NCBI GenBank assembly: GCA_002449845.1 | Contig: DJXW01000016.1 | Coordinates: forward strand, 288,120-352,119 | Direction of reading: 5' to 3' | Source: Prevotella sp. UBA6994 | GTDB lineage: Bacteria; Bacteroidota; Bacteroidia; Bacteroidales; Bacteroidaceae | Length of the DNA stretch: 64,000 nt | Part shown: piece by piece, positions 14,352 to 24,000 of the stretch | How the letters are laid out: the number at the start of each line of letters is the position of its first letter | Position numbering within the stretch: position 1 is the stretch's first letter | Program-made: the position numbers and the translations under genes | The notes under the pieces: generated by a model | Told to the model about the DNA's origin: nothing | The model's input: the letters and a program-made list of their open reading frames with translations, nothing else | Databases searched by the model: none

Positions 14352-14915
14352 ATGACAGCATTATTAATTGTAATCGCAGTAGTAGTACTGCTCGGATTGT
14401 GGGGAGTTAGTATTTACAACAACCTCGTGAAGTTAAGGAACAATCGTGAGAACGCCTTTGCTAACATTGACGTTCAACTGAAACAACGCCATGACCTCGT
14501 GCAACAGTTGGTGGCTACCGTCAAAGGATATGCAACCCATGAAAAAGAAGTGCTGACACAGGTAACACAGGCTCGTACTGCCGCCATGAATGCAACAACC
14601 ATCAACGAGAAGATTCAGGCAGAAAACCAACTGTCGAGTGCCTTGCAAGGCTTGCGTGTGTCTTTGGAAGCCTATCCAGACCTGAAAGCTAACCAAAACT
14701 TCCTGCAATTGCAACAGGAGATTGCTGACATCGAGAACAAGTTGGCTGCTGTTCGTCGCTACTTCAATACGGCAACTCGCGAGTTGAACAATGCGGTACA
14801 GGTATTCCCATCGAACATCTTCGCCAATATGTTCGGCTTCAAGAAAGAGCCAATGTTCGAGGTATCAAAGGAAGAGCGTCCAAATTTAGAAAAAGCACCA
14901 GAAATCAATTTCTAA
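14352..14915 (+). CDS. LemA-family membrane protein
   Basis: A 187-residue protein with one N-terminal membrane helix (LLIVIAVVVLLGLWGVSIYN) then the LemA core: NLVKLRNNRENAFANIDVQL, KQRHDLVQQLVATVKGYATHEK and LAAVRRYFNTATRELNNAVQVFPSN in pieces. The PSNIFANMFGFKKEPMFE end is typical. The domain is a helical bundle exposed to the periplasm or cytoplasm; its biochemical role is not settled. It is followed three bases later by an M48 protease, and the LemA-HtpX pair is widely conserved, suggesting a role in membrane-protein quality control. Confidence 0.94.
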   Translation: MTALLIVIAVVVLLGLWGVSIYNNLVKLRNNRENAFANIDVQLKQRHDLVQQLVATVKGYATHEKEVLTQVTQARTAAMNATTINEKIQAENQLSSALQGLRVSLEAYPDLKANQNFLQLQQEIADIENKLAAVRRYFNTATRELNNAVQVFPSNIFANMFGFKKEPMFEVSKEERPNLEKAPEINF

Positions 14916-14918
14916 GGA

Positions 14919-15923
14919 ATGAAATACGTAGGAATACAGACCCAAATCCAGCGCAACAACATGATGAGCATCTTGTTGTTGCTCTTGTTCCCCATCATCA
15001 TCTTGGGCATGATTTGGGTGTTCCTTGCACTTCTCAACTATTTTGGCAACGGGTATTACAACGAGTACGGAGAGTTGGTGAACGAACTGAACTTGGCAGA
15101 GGTAAACTATTACTTCATAACCACCATACCGTGGGTAATCGTGGGCGTGGGTATATGGTTTTGCATCGCCTATTTCTCTAACACCACCATGATTCGTAAT
15201 GCCGTGGGCGCACATTCGGTAACGCGCAAGGAAAATCCGAGATTGTATAACATCGTGGAAAACTTGTGCATGACCTGCAACATGGAAATGCCGAAAATCA
15301 ACATCGTAAACGACCCTGGGCTCAACGCATTCGCCAGTGGCATAGACAGCAAGAGCTATACGGTAACTGTAACGACAGGACTGATGGACTTGCTGAATGA
15401 CCAGGAATTAGCAGGAGTCTTAGGCCACGAACTGACGCACATCCGCAACCGAGACACACGTCTGCTTATCACGAGCATCATCTTCGTGGGAATCATTTCT
15501 ACGGTGATGTCGTTGGTCTTGCGCATGATGAACAACGTGATGGTGTTTGGCAGATACCATGACAACGACCGTGACGGGCGAGGCAGCGGACTGTCGTTTA
15601 TGCTCATCTTGGTGGTTGGCATCATCTGTTCATTCATTGCTTACATATTCACGATGATTACCAGATTTGCCATTTCTCGCAAACGTGAGTATATGGCTGA
15701 TGCAGGTGGTGCAGAACTCTGCGGAGACCCCTTGGCATTGGCATCTGCGCTGAGAAAGATTTCGGGAAATCCTGGATTGGGCAGCACCAATCGTGAAGAC
15801 GTGGCTCAATTGTTCATTATCCATCCCAAGGATATGGTAAGCGGCTTCTTGGGATTCATGAATTCTCTCTTCAGTACCCACCCAGACACCGAAAAGCGCA
15901 TAGCGATATTGGAACAATTCTAA
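14919..15923 (+). CDS. M48-family membrane metalloprotease (HtpX-like)
   Basis: A 334-residue protein with two N-terminal membrane segments (about 16-41 and 68-87), the zinc-binding HExxH in LGHELTHIRNRDTR (His170, Glu171, His174), two more membrane helices (about 185-205 and 225-250), and SRKREYMADAGGAEL, which holds the third zinc ligand. HtpX-type proteases degrade damaged membrane proteins. An AAGGA sequence precedes the ATG, one of few clear Shine-Dalgarno sites here. It is cotranscribed with lemA and ended by the hairpin at 15942-15980. Confidence 0.92.
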   Translation: MKYVGIQTQIQRNNMMSILLLLLFPIIILGMIWVFLALLNYFGNGYYNEYGELVNELNLAEVNYYFITTIPWVIVGVGIWFCIAYFSNTTMIRNAVGAHSVTRKENPRLYNIVENLCMTCNMEMPKINIVNDPGLNAFASGIDSKSYTVTVTTGLMDLLNDQELAGVLGHELTHIRNRDTRLLITSIIFVGIISTVMSLVLRMMNNVMVFGRYHDNDRDGRGSGLSFMLILVVGIICSFIAYIFTMITRFAISRKREYMADAGGAELCGDPLALASALRKISGNPGLGSTNREDVAQLFIIHPKDMVSGFLGFMNSLFSTHPDTEKRIAILEQF

Positions 15924-15941
15924 AGAATGAGTCTATACGAG

Positions 15942-15980
15942 AAGAGGATTTGCCTTTGTTGAGCAAATCCTCTTTCTTAT
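15942..15980 (+). terminator. Terminator of the lemA-M48 operon
   Basis: AAGAGGATTTGC (15942-15953) pairs perfectly with GCAAATCCTCTT (15963-15974), followed by TCTTAT. It separates this operon from the convergent redox operon ending at 16016. Confidence 0.8.
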
Positions 15981-16015
15981 TGCTATGATTATCTTTATCG
16001 CCTGATAATCAGACT

Positions 16016-17440
16016 TTATTCCGCAGACTCTTTTTGGGTCAGTGATTCTTCCGTAGGATAGCGTTTCAGATTCTCCACGAACTCATCAATCTTAGCCAAT
16101 TCACGTGGAATCTTGATGTTTTGCGGACAATGAGGCTCGCATTGTCCACATTGGATGCAATGGTCGGCTTGTCGCATCTTGGGAACACTACGGTCAAGTC
16201 CGATAAGATATTCCCTACGGTGTTTGCGATAGTTCTTATCCCCCACTCCATACGGCAACCGTCCCTCGTTCTTACATTTATTATAATGGATGAAGATGGC
16301 AGGAATGTCTATACCATACGGACAAGGCATACAATACTTGCAATCGTTGCAAGGAATGTTTTCCAAGCCAACAATCTTCTGAGCCACATCCTTATGCAAA
16401 TACTCCTGTTCTGCTGGAGTAAGCGGTTGCAAAGGGCAATAAGTCAGGAGATTGTCTTTCAGATGCTCCATATAGGTCATTCCGCTTAACACGGTAAGCA
16501 CACCTTCTGGAGTACCCGCATACCTGAATGCCCATGAAGCTACAGAGCGCTCAGGGTTACGTTGCTTCAATTCGGTTGACAAGTATTGAGGCAGATTGGC
16601 AAGTCGTCCGCCTAACAAGGGTTCCATGATAACGGCTGGTATTCCTCGTTTGTGCAACTCATCATAGAGGTAACGTGCATCGGTATTGCGGTCGTTAATC
16701 TCATTGGCATAATCCCAATCGAGATAGTTCAATTCTATCTGTACGAAATCCCATTTGTATTTATCGTGCATGGAAAGCAAGTAATCAAAGACTGTAATGT
16801 CTCCATGATAAGAAAAGCCAATATTTCTGACTCTTCCCGCCTTACGTTCCTCTACCAAGAAATCAAGCATCCCATTGTTGACATACCGAGTATTGAACGC
16901 CTCCATGCCGCCACCACCGATGCTATGCAACAGATAATAGTCGATATAATCTACTTGCAGGTCTTTCATGGACTTTTTGTACATCGCAATGCTGCCCTCT
17001 CGAGATTGAGATTCGGGATTGAAGTTGGAGAGTTTCGTAGCCACGAAATACTCACTTCGTTTATGCCTGCTAAGAGCGATTCCCGTGTGATATTCTGACT
17101 TACCCTGACAATAAACAGGACTGGTATCAAAATAGTTCACACCGTGCTCTATGGCATAATCCACTTGTTTATTGATCATATCTTGGTCATAATCGTCTTG
17201 ATTCTCAGTCTTAGACGGCAAACGCATCATACCATATCCTAACAGCGACACCTTATCGCCTGTGGTGGGATTGATACGATACGTCATCTTTCCAACGGGA
17301 GGTTCCACTTGTTTTGCATATTCATCAATCGCTTTTTGTTCAGCCTTCGACTTACACCCCGTAACGATTGCTGCTGCCGTTACTGCTCCTCCACCAAAAA
17401 TCTTGAGGAACTGTCGGCGTGATATATCTTTCTTTTCCAT
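16016..17440 (-). CDS. Tat-exported aldo/keto reductase-ferredoxin lipoprotein
   Basis: A 474-residue protein. The N-terminus has the twin-arginine motif SRRQFLKIF (7-15) and a lipobox VTGC (Cys29), predicting Tat export followed by lipidation. The aldo/keto reductase barrel (about 50-345) keeps the catalytic tetrad Asp105 (FDTSPVY), Tyr110, Lys136 (ATKLSNF) and His172 (YYLLHSI). The C-terminus has two iron-sulfur motifs: Cys364-367-370 with Cys373 in CNDCKYCMPCP, and Cys428-431-434-438 in CIQCGQCEPHCP. An NADPH-type barrel in the periplasm is unusual; electrons may instead come from the fused polyferredoxin encoded two bases upstream. The reaction is unknown. Confidence 0.9.
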   Translation of the reverse strand: MEKKDISRRQFLKIFGGGAVTAAAIVTGCKSKAEQKAIDEYAKQVEPPVGKMTYRINPTTGDKVSLLGYGMMRLPSKTENQDDYDQDMINKQVDYAIEHGVNYFDTSPVYCQGKSEYHTGIALSRHKRSEYFVATKLSNFNPESQSREGSIAMYKKSMKDLQVDYIDYYLLHSIGGGGMEAFNTRYVNNGMLDFLVEERKAGRVRNIGFSYHGDITVFDYLLSMHDKYKWDFVQIELNYLDWDYANEINDRNTDARYLYDELHKRGIPAVIMEPLLGGRLANLPQYLSTELKQRNPERSVASWAFRYAGTPEGVLTVLSGMTYMEHLKDNLLTYCPLQPLTPAEQEYLHKDVAQKIVGLENIPCNDCKYCMPCPYGIDIPAIFIHYNKCKNEGRLPYGVGDKNYRKHRREYLIGLDRSVPKMRQADHCIQCGQCEPHCPQNIKIPRELAKIDEFVENLKRYPTEESLTQKESAE

Positions 17441-17442
17441 GG

Positions 17443-18912
17443 TTAAATCTGCTTATGTACTTCGTGTCCTTCAACGTAAATGGCTGAGAATGGACGAGCG
17501 GGACACAAGTTTTCGCACGCTCCACAACCTATACATGCACTCTCATTGACAGCTGGGACGAATGGTGAATTTTCATCGTCAGCATCTAATGGCACCATTT
17601 CGATGGCACCCGTGGGACAATGACGGGCGCAATTGCCACAATCCACTCCATTGGTCAGTACAAGACAATTCTTCTTAATCCAAACAGCATGACCGATTTG
17701 AATAGACGACTTGTCTGCAAGGGTTATCGGGCGAATGGCTCCTGTAGGACACACTTCTGAGCATCGGTTGCATTCGGGACGGCAATATCCTCGTTCGTAA
17801 GAACTCGTGGGTTGCATGAAATGGGAGAAGTCTGAGGATGGACGCAACACATCGTTCGGACATTCCGACACACACAACTGACATCCTGTGCAATGCTTAG
17901 CCATGTTATTGGCACTCAGCGATCCTGGAGGAGTGACGGGTGTCTGACGATTTGGAATAACCTTATCGGCTATCGCTGCCAATCCACCATCTACCTTTTT
18001 CTCTTCCTGAGCCCATACAGCGGTTGACATCAATGCCGTAGCCATGAGGAATGAACGCTTGCCTTGATCAGGCTGATTAGCCGTTTGCGTATCTGATGAT
18101 GTTTTTTTCATCGAGTACGACAATGCTCCAAACTTACACTTATCAAGACAATTGCCACAAGCTACACATCTGCTATAATCTACGGTGTGAGTCTGATAAT
18201 CAATACAGGAAGACTTACAATTCTTGGAGCATAAGCTGCAATTGCGACATTTGTCTGCATCGAAACGTATCTTGAACAAAGAAAAGCGGGAGAAAAAACC
18301 GAGAACTGTTCCAACAGGACAAATAGTATTGCAGTATGTACGACCATTACGCCATGCCAAGACGAAAATAACAATGAACGTGACAAGTGCAACGGCAAAC
18401 GTGGGAATGCTTCTCAGCCAAACCTCTCTACTATAAAACGCATAGCTGTCAGCATTCTCTGCGATGGCAGCAAAGACGTTGTTAATCAAGAGGTAAATAG
18501 GTTGAAAAAGGTTTTGTACCATTCTTCCGTATGCACTATATGGAGATATTAATCCGAAGATGGCAGGTATTCCTAATATGAGCGCAATGACAAATATACC
18601 CAACATCACATAACGCAACCAATGAATGGCTTTGGAATAGCTGTACTTGTTTTTCTTGCGATGCAATCGGGCTATGACATCCTGAAAAACACCCATCGGA
18701 CAAATGATGCTGCAATATATTCGACCGAAGACAAGTGTGAGTATGAGCAGCAATGCTACTACGATGAAATTCATCGCTAATATGGCTGGGATGAATTGTA
18801 CCTTTGCCAGCCATGACAACCAATGGTGCAAAGTTCCCGTGAAATCCAGGAACAACAACGTAATCAATACGAAGAAAACGGCACCAAGCGTGATTCTAAT
18901 CTTTCGCAACAT
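17443..18912 (-). CDS. NapH-NapG-like fused membrane polyferredoxin with internal Tat-like signal
   Basis: A 489-residue protein. The N-terminal half matches NapH: membrane helices (about 8-24, 42-62, 98-122 and 168-187), CSIICPMG (Cys67, Cys71), CNTICPVG (Cys194, Cys198), then two 4Fe-4S motifs (Cys222-232 and Cys249-259). The C-terminal half matches NapG: four clusters (Cys341-351, Cys377-388, Cys416-432 and Cys460-470). Between them is a Tat-like signal, KRSFL (285-289), then a short hydrophobic stretch ending AVWAQ. NapGH pass electrons from menaquinol to a periplasmic reductase; here the two parts are one chain, encoded between tatC and a Tat-exported reductase. Confidence 0.88.
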   Translation of the reverse strand: MLRKIRITLGAVFFVLITLLFLDFTGTLHHWLSWLAKVQFIPAILAMNFIVVALLLILTLVFGRIYCSIICPMGVFQDVIARLHRKKNKYSYSKAIHWLRYVMLGIFVIALILGIPAIFGLISPYSAYGRMVQNLFQPIYLLINNVFAAIAENADSYAFYSREVWLRSIPTFAVALVTFIVIFVLAWRNGRTYCNTICPVGTVLGFFSRFSLFKIRFDADKCRNCSLCSKNCKSSCIDYQTHTVDYSRCVACGNCLDKCKFGALSYSMKKTSSDTQTANQPDQGKRSFLMATALMSTAVWAQEEKKVDGGLAAIADKVIPNRQTPVTPPGSLSANNMAKHCTGCQLCVSECPNDVLRPSSDFSHFMQPTSSYERGYCRPECNRCSEVCPTGAIRPITLADKSSIQIGHAVWIKKNCLVLTNGVDCGNCARHCPTGAIEMVPLDADDENSPFVPAVNESACIGCGACENLCPARPFSAIYVEGHEVHKQI

Positions 18913-18940
18913 ATTATTCTTGTATTTGTATTATCAATAT

Positions 18941-19684
18941 CTAATGTATTATCAAGACACTCAACTCATATAAAAGCCAAATGGGAATAGAGACAATCAT
19001 CAACGTAAATGCATCGGTGGTAGGAGTAATCATGGCAGCTATGATTAAGATCAATACGATAGCATGCCTACGGTATTGTTGCATCATTTGCTTGTCTATG
19101 ATTCCCATTTTTCCCAAGATCCAGGTTACCACTGGCAATTCAAAGACCAATCCCATCATCAAACTCAATATAAATAAGGTGTCCATGTATGATTGCAAGG
19201 TCAACATATTGGCAACGTCTGCACTTACCTGGTATGTACCTAAGAATTTGAGTGTGAAAGGGAATATCAAAAAGTAATTGAGCAAATTTCCCAAGATAAA
19301 CATGATGTACGCACTTCCCACTATGCCTACAGCATACTTGCGTTCATTGGCATATAGAGCAGGAGAAACGAAATGGAATATTTGGTACAATATATAGGGA
19401 GAGGCTAACAAGAAACCTACATATATGGCAGTCTTGAGATGTATCATGAACTGCTCCGTCAACCCAATATTCATCAGATTAATGTCAAAGGCAGTGACGT
19501 GCAAAGCCCTATAAGTGATAAAGTCGCTCGATTTAGGTGCTAAAACTATTTCAAACAATTCGTCTTTGAAGAAAAAGACTACCAAGGCAAAGGTAACTGC
19601 AACGACAACTATGCGAAAAAGACATCCACGAAGTTCATCGAGATGCTCCCAAAAAGTACCGATATTTTCGTTCCCAGACTTCAT
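18941..19684 (-). CDS. tatC: Twin-arginine translocase subunit TatC
   Basis: A 247-residue polytopic protein with the TatC N-terminus (FWEHLDELRGCLFRIVVVAV: the HLDELR motif) and about six membrane segments, including YILYQIFHFVSPALYANERK and FELPVVTWILGKMGI, both family hallmarks. TatC recognises twin-arginine signals and exports folded proteins. It follows tatA directly (its ATG abuts the tatA stop) and precedes the polyferredoxin by 28 bases. No tatB is present, as is usual for Bacteroidetes. Confidence 0.96.
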   Translation of the reverse strand: MKSGNENIGTFWEHLDELRGCLFRIVVVAVTFALVVFFFKDELFEIVLAPKSSDFITYRALHVTAFDINLMNIGLTEQFMIHLKTAIYVGFLLASPYILYQIFHFVSPALYANERKYAVGIVGSAYIMFILGNLLNYFLIFPFTLKFLGTYQVSADVANMLTLQSYMDTLFILSLMMGLVFELPVVTWILGKMGIIDKQMMQQYRRHAIVLILIIAAMITPTTDAFTLMIVSIPIWLLYELSVLIIH

Positions 19685-19879
19685 CTATTCCTTCTTGGAA
19701 TCAGGATGAACATCATCTAAATCTTTCTTTAATTCATTCGTTGCCTCATTCACCCCTTCTTTAAAACTCTTGACACCCTTACCTAATCCTTTCATCAACT
19801 CAGGAATCTTCTTACCACCAAAAAGCAGCAGGAATATCAGTGCTATAAGAAGAACTTCCGGCATTCCAATTCCAAACAT
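19685..19879 (-). CDS. tatA: Twin-arginine translocase subunit TatA
   Basis: A 64-residue protein with a short N-terminal membrane helix (MPEVLLIALIFLLLFGGKKIPEL), the FGGKKIPELMKGLGKG hinge and amphipathic helix, then an acidic/lysine tail. This is the TatA/E signature; TatA oligomers form the transport pore. It is the first gene of tatA-tatC-polyferredoxin-reductase, whose last product has a twin-arginine signal. A TAAATTTG -7 element lies about 27 bases upstream. Confidence 0.95.
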   Translation of the reverse strand: MFGIGMPEVLLIALIFLLLFGGKKIPELMKGLGKGVKSFKEGVNEATNELKKDLDDVHPDSKKE

Positions 19880-19905
19880 ATTACTTATATTTTATTTTAA
19901 ACGCA

Positions 19906-19913
19906 CAAATTTA
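19906..19913 (-). promoter_or_regulatory. -7 element of the tatA operon
   Basis: Minus-strand TAAATTTG matches TAnnTTTG. No TTTG is found at the optimal distance upstream, so the call rests on the -7 element and position. Confidence 0.4.
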
Positions 19914-20070
19914 AATATATTTTTCCAAAAGAGAAAAAAATACAAAGAAAAACTAAGAAAATTCCATTACTTTCTCTTGTCATTGATACAAACATAAAAC
20001 TTAATGAAAAAAAATTTCTTCCTAAATAACAAAAGAAACGGGACTTTAGACATGCTTTATCACCATCGTG

Positions 20071-20158
20071 CGGAGAGACCGGGATTCGAACCCGGGATAC
20101 GCTTTTGACGTATACACGCTTTCCAGGCGTGCCTCTTCAGCCACTCGAGCATCTCTCC
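20071..20158 (-). tRNA. tRNA-Ser (anticodon GGA)
   Basis: Read on the minus strand, the 88-nt molecule has acceptor arms GGAGAGA / TCTCTCC, discriminator G, an anticodon loop TGGAAAG giving GGA, a long class II variable arm (TACGTCAAAAGCGTA), and a T arm with GGTTCGAATCC. The length and large variable arm are those of tRNA-Ser; it decodes UCC and UCU. The CCA end is not encoded. It lies between tatD and tatA in the same direction, and no integrated element adjoins its 3' end. Confidence 0.95.
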
Positions 20159-20174
20159 TTTTCAAAAGCGAATG

Positions 20175-20182
20175 CAAAATTA
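20175..20182 (-). promoter_or_regulatory. -7 element of tRNA-Ser
   Basis: Minus-strand TAATTTTG sits 17 bases before the mature tRNA 5' end. The -33 is poor. The tRNA could also be read from the tatD side. Confidence 0.35.
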
Positions 20183-20262
20183 TATAATTTTCCTCAACTA
20201 AAGATAGATTGGATTATTATTTAAAATTATTTAATATCTCCAGAGCCTCCAAAGCACTATTT

Positions 20263-21045
20263 TCAAAGACCAAAGATGCGTTTCACATTCTGGTTTGTGC
20301 AATATGCCACCTCTTCTTTCGACAGATGATAAGATTCTGCCAATTTTTCCAGAACGTTTACCACGTATGCACTCTCATTACGTTTTCCTCGATGCGGGAC
20401 GGGAGCCATATACGGACTATCTGTTTCCAAGACTATTCGAGAAAGGGGAACCACAGATGGAAGCACTTCTGGCAAATGACTTTTCTTGAAAGTCAATACG
20501 CCACCAATGCCAAGTACGAAATTCTCGAAAGAGAGCAATTCACGTGCTTCTATCTCATTACCTGTAAAACAATGGAACACCCCACCGGGAAGGTTTTGCT
20601 CGTATTTTCTCAATATCTTGACCAATTCGTTTTGCGCTTTCCTACAATGAATCATCAAAGGCAGTTGCGTTTCCACAGACCAACGCACCTGTTCCTCAAA
20701 CGCCTCCAATTGCTGTTTCTCAAATTCACGAGACCAATAATAGTCTAACCCCACTTCTCCGATGGCGATAAAAGGATGGGAAGATTGAAGATAGTTAGAC
20801 TTCATCGTATAAAGTACATCACGAAAATCGTCTTTCACTTCTTCGGGATGAAGTCCGACCATCGGATAAGCAAAATCAGGATACCTGTCACAAACCTTTA
20901 GAATGCTTTCAACCGACTCCAAATGAATGGCAGGCAGGAACACCTTGGTTATTCCTGCCTCTTTTGCCCTTTGAATCACCTGTGGCAAATCCTCTGCATA
21001 TTCCTCACCGTCTAAATGAGCATGAGTATCAATTATTTCTACCAT
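20263..21045 (-). CDS. TatD-family metal-dependent deoxyribonuclease
   Basis: A 260-residue TIM-barrel hydrolase with the TatD metal motifs DTHAHLDGEEY (5-15), GLHPEEV, IGEVGLDYYW, MIHCRKAQNELVKIL, GGVFHCFTGN and LETDSPYMAPVPHRGKRNES. Family members are Mg-dependent DNases linked to DNA repair or quality control. Despite the name they are not part of the Tat translocase, and the nearby tatAC genes are a coincidence of position. Its ATG lies two bases after the carB stop, so it is probably the last gene of purF-like-carA-carB-tatD. Confidence 0.93.
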   Translation of the reverse strand: MVEIIDTHAHLDGEEYAEDLPQVIQRAKEAGITKVFLPAIHLESVESILKVCDRYPDFAYPMVGLHPEEVKDDFRDVLYTMKSNYLQSSHPFIAIGEVGLDYYWSREFEKQQLEAFEEQVRWSVETQLPLMIHCRKAQNELVKILRKYEQNLPGGVFHCFTGNEIEARELLSFENFVLGIGGVLTFKKSHLPEVLPSVVPLSRIVLETDSPYMAPVPHRGKRNESAYVVNVLEKLAESYHLSKEEVAYCTNQNVKRIFGL

Positions 21046-21047
21046 AT

Positions 21048-24000
21048 TTACATATATTCAGACCAACTCTTAATGTCTATATCATCAAGACTTAACGTAC
21101 AAAAAGCATTGATAAAAGCACTTGCCAAACGACTGTTGGTTATCAACGGAATGTTTAAGTCGATGGCAGATCGCCTAATCTTATAGCCATTCGTCAACTC
21201 TCGAGGTGTCAAGTCTTTGGGAATATTCACCACCATATCAATTTTTCGTTCATGAAGAAGCGTAATTGCCTGTGGTTCCATACCTGTTTCAGATGGCCAA
21301 TATACCCGTGTGTTCCCCACTCCATTGTCTGTCAGGTATTTACTGGTGCCACCCGTAGCATAAAGTTCATATCCGTGCTTTACCAACATACGAGCCGCAT
21401 CCAGCATGACAGCCTTTTGCTTGGCTCCACCCGTAGAAAGCAACACCGTCTTTTGAGGGATTCTATATCCAACAGAAAGCATACTCTTCAACAAAGCCTG
21501 ATTGGTGTCATCGCCCAAGCAACCAACCTCACCCGTGGAAGCCATATCTACTCCGAGTACAGGGTCTGCCTTTTGCAAGCGATTGAAGGAGAACTGTGAA
21601 GCTTTGATACCTACGTAATCAAGATCAAACAAATTCTTATTGGGTTTCTCAACGGGTAAGCCCAACATCACCTTTGTAGCCAACTCAATGAGGTTGAGTT
21701 TAAGCACCTTGCTCACAAAGGGGAAAGAGCGAGAAGCACGCAAATTACATTCTATGACAAGAATATCATTGTCGCGAGCCATATACTGGATGTTGAACGG
21801 ACCATTGATGTGCAAGGCACGAGCAATCTGGCGACTTATCCTCTTGATTCTTCGCACTGTTTCCACATACAATTTTTGAGGTGGGAACTGAATCGTCGCA
21901 TCGCCAGAATGCACTCCCGCATACTCAATATGCTCCGAAATGGCGTATGCAAGAATCTCACCATTACGGGCTACCGCATCCATCTCAATCTCCTTGGCAT
22001 GTTCGATAAACCTGCTCACCACTACGGGATGGTCTTCGCTGACATTGGCAGCCAACTTAAGGAATCTTTCCAACTCGTCCATATTTGAACAAACGTTCAT
22101 GGCTGCACCCGACAGCACGTAAGAAGGACGGACAAGAACGGGGAAACCCACCTGATCAATAAACTGATGAATATCAGACATAGACGTGAGCGCACTCCAT
22201 TCTGGTTGATTGATTCCGTTTTCACTCAGAAGAGCCGAGAATTGAGCACGGTCTTCCGCATGGTCAATATCCTGAGCAGAAGTTCCAAGAATGGGAACAT
22301 GCTGTTCATCAAGTTTCATGGCAAGGTTATTCGGTATTTGACCACCCGTTGAAACTATCACGCCATAAGGACATTCCAAATCAATAATGTCCATGACACG
22401 TTCAAACGTGAGTTCGTCAAAATACAAACGGTCACACATATCATAGTCTGTGCTGACAGTCTCAGGGTTATAGTTAATCATCACCGAGCGGAAACCTTCA
22501 CGTCGAATGGTCTGCAAGGCTTGTACACCGCACCAATCAAATTCCACTGACGAACCGATACGATAAGCACCGGAACCCAAGACCACGATAGAACGTTTAT
22601 CTTGCTCATAGTCAATATCGTGATGAGGATTGTTTGTCTCTACTCCCGTATAGGTGAGATACAAGTAATTGGTCTGTGCAGGATATTCAGCAGCAAGAGT
22701 ATCAATTTGTTTCACCATTGGGAAGATGCCCATACCCTTGCGTTTGTTGCGCAACAACACCATAGCCCGATGCATACTGCCAACTTCCTGTTCAAGTCCT
22801 ACAGCCCTTGCAATCTGGAAATCTGAGAATCCGTAGGTTTTAGCTGTCAGAAGCAAAGACTTATCCAAGTTATTTACGCTCTTTAAAGCCTTCAGTTGCT
22901 CATCAATATCTATGATATGTTTCAGTTTCTGCAAGAACCACTTGTCTATCTTGGTTAATTCATGAATCTGATCTATCGTATAATCCTTATGCATTGCCTT
23001 GGAAATGATAAAGATACGCTTGTCTGTAGGTTCACGAAGAGCCGCATCTATGTCGGGTATCTCCAATTCCTTGTTTTCCACAAAGCCGTGCATACCCTGC
23101 CCAATCATGCGTAAGCCTTTCTGAATGGCTTCCTCGAAATTTCTGCCGATAGCCATGACTTCGCCCACAGACTTCATGCTCGATCCCAATTCCTTATCAA
23201 CGCCACGGAATTTAGAAAGATCCCAACGAGGAATCTTACAAACCACATAATCCAATGCTGGCTCGAAGAAAGCACTGGTAGTCTTTGTAACGGAATTTTT
23301 CAATTCAAACAATCCGTAACCCAATCCCAACTTGGCTGCCACGAAAGCAAGAGGATATCCCGTTGCTTTACTTGCCAAAGCCGAAGAACGAGAAAGGCGG
23401 GCATTAACCTCAATCACGCGGTAATCTTCACTCTGTGGGTCAAAGGCATATTGCACGTTACACTCTCCCACGATGCCTATATGACGGATAATCTTGATTG
23501 CCAGTGCGCGCAACTTATGGTATTCGCTATTGGTCAAGGTTTGTGAAGGAGCAATGACGATTGATTCGCCCGTATGTATTCCCAATGGGTCGAAATTCTC
23601 CATGTTACATACGGTAATGCAATTGTCGTATTGGTCGCGCACCACTTCATACTCAATCTCTTTCCAACCTTTCAGACTTTTTTCGACAAGCACCTGTGGA
23701 GAGAAAGAGAATGCCTTCTCTGCCAGTTTGTTCAATTCCTCCTCATTATCACAGAAACCACTTCCCAAGCCACCCAATGCGTAAGCAGCACGAAGAATCA
23801 CGGGATAGCCCAGTTCTTGCGCCGCATGACGAGCTTGTTCGATGGTTTCACAAGCCTCACTCTTAATCGTTTTCACGTTGATTTCACTTAACCTCTCAAC
23901 AAAGAGCTCACGGTCTTCCGTGTCCATAATGGCTTGAACGGGAGTACCCAGCACTTGCACATGGTATTTTTCAAGCACACCAGTCTTGTAGAGTTCCACT

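Noticed and set aside
20071..20158. tRNA-Ser as an attachment site of an integrated element
   Set aside because: Both sides are ordinary housekeeping genes, and no integrase or duplicated tRNA 3' end was seen.
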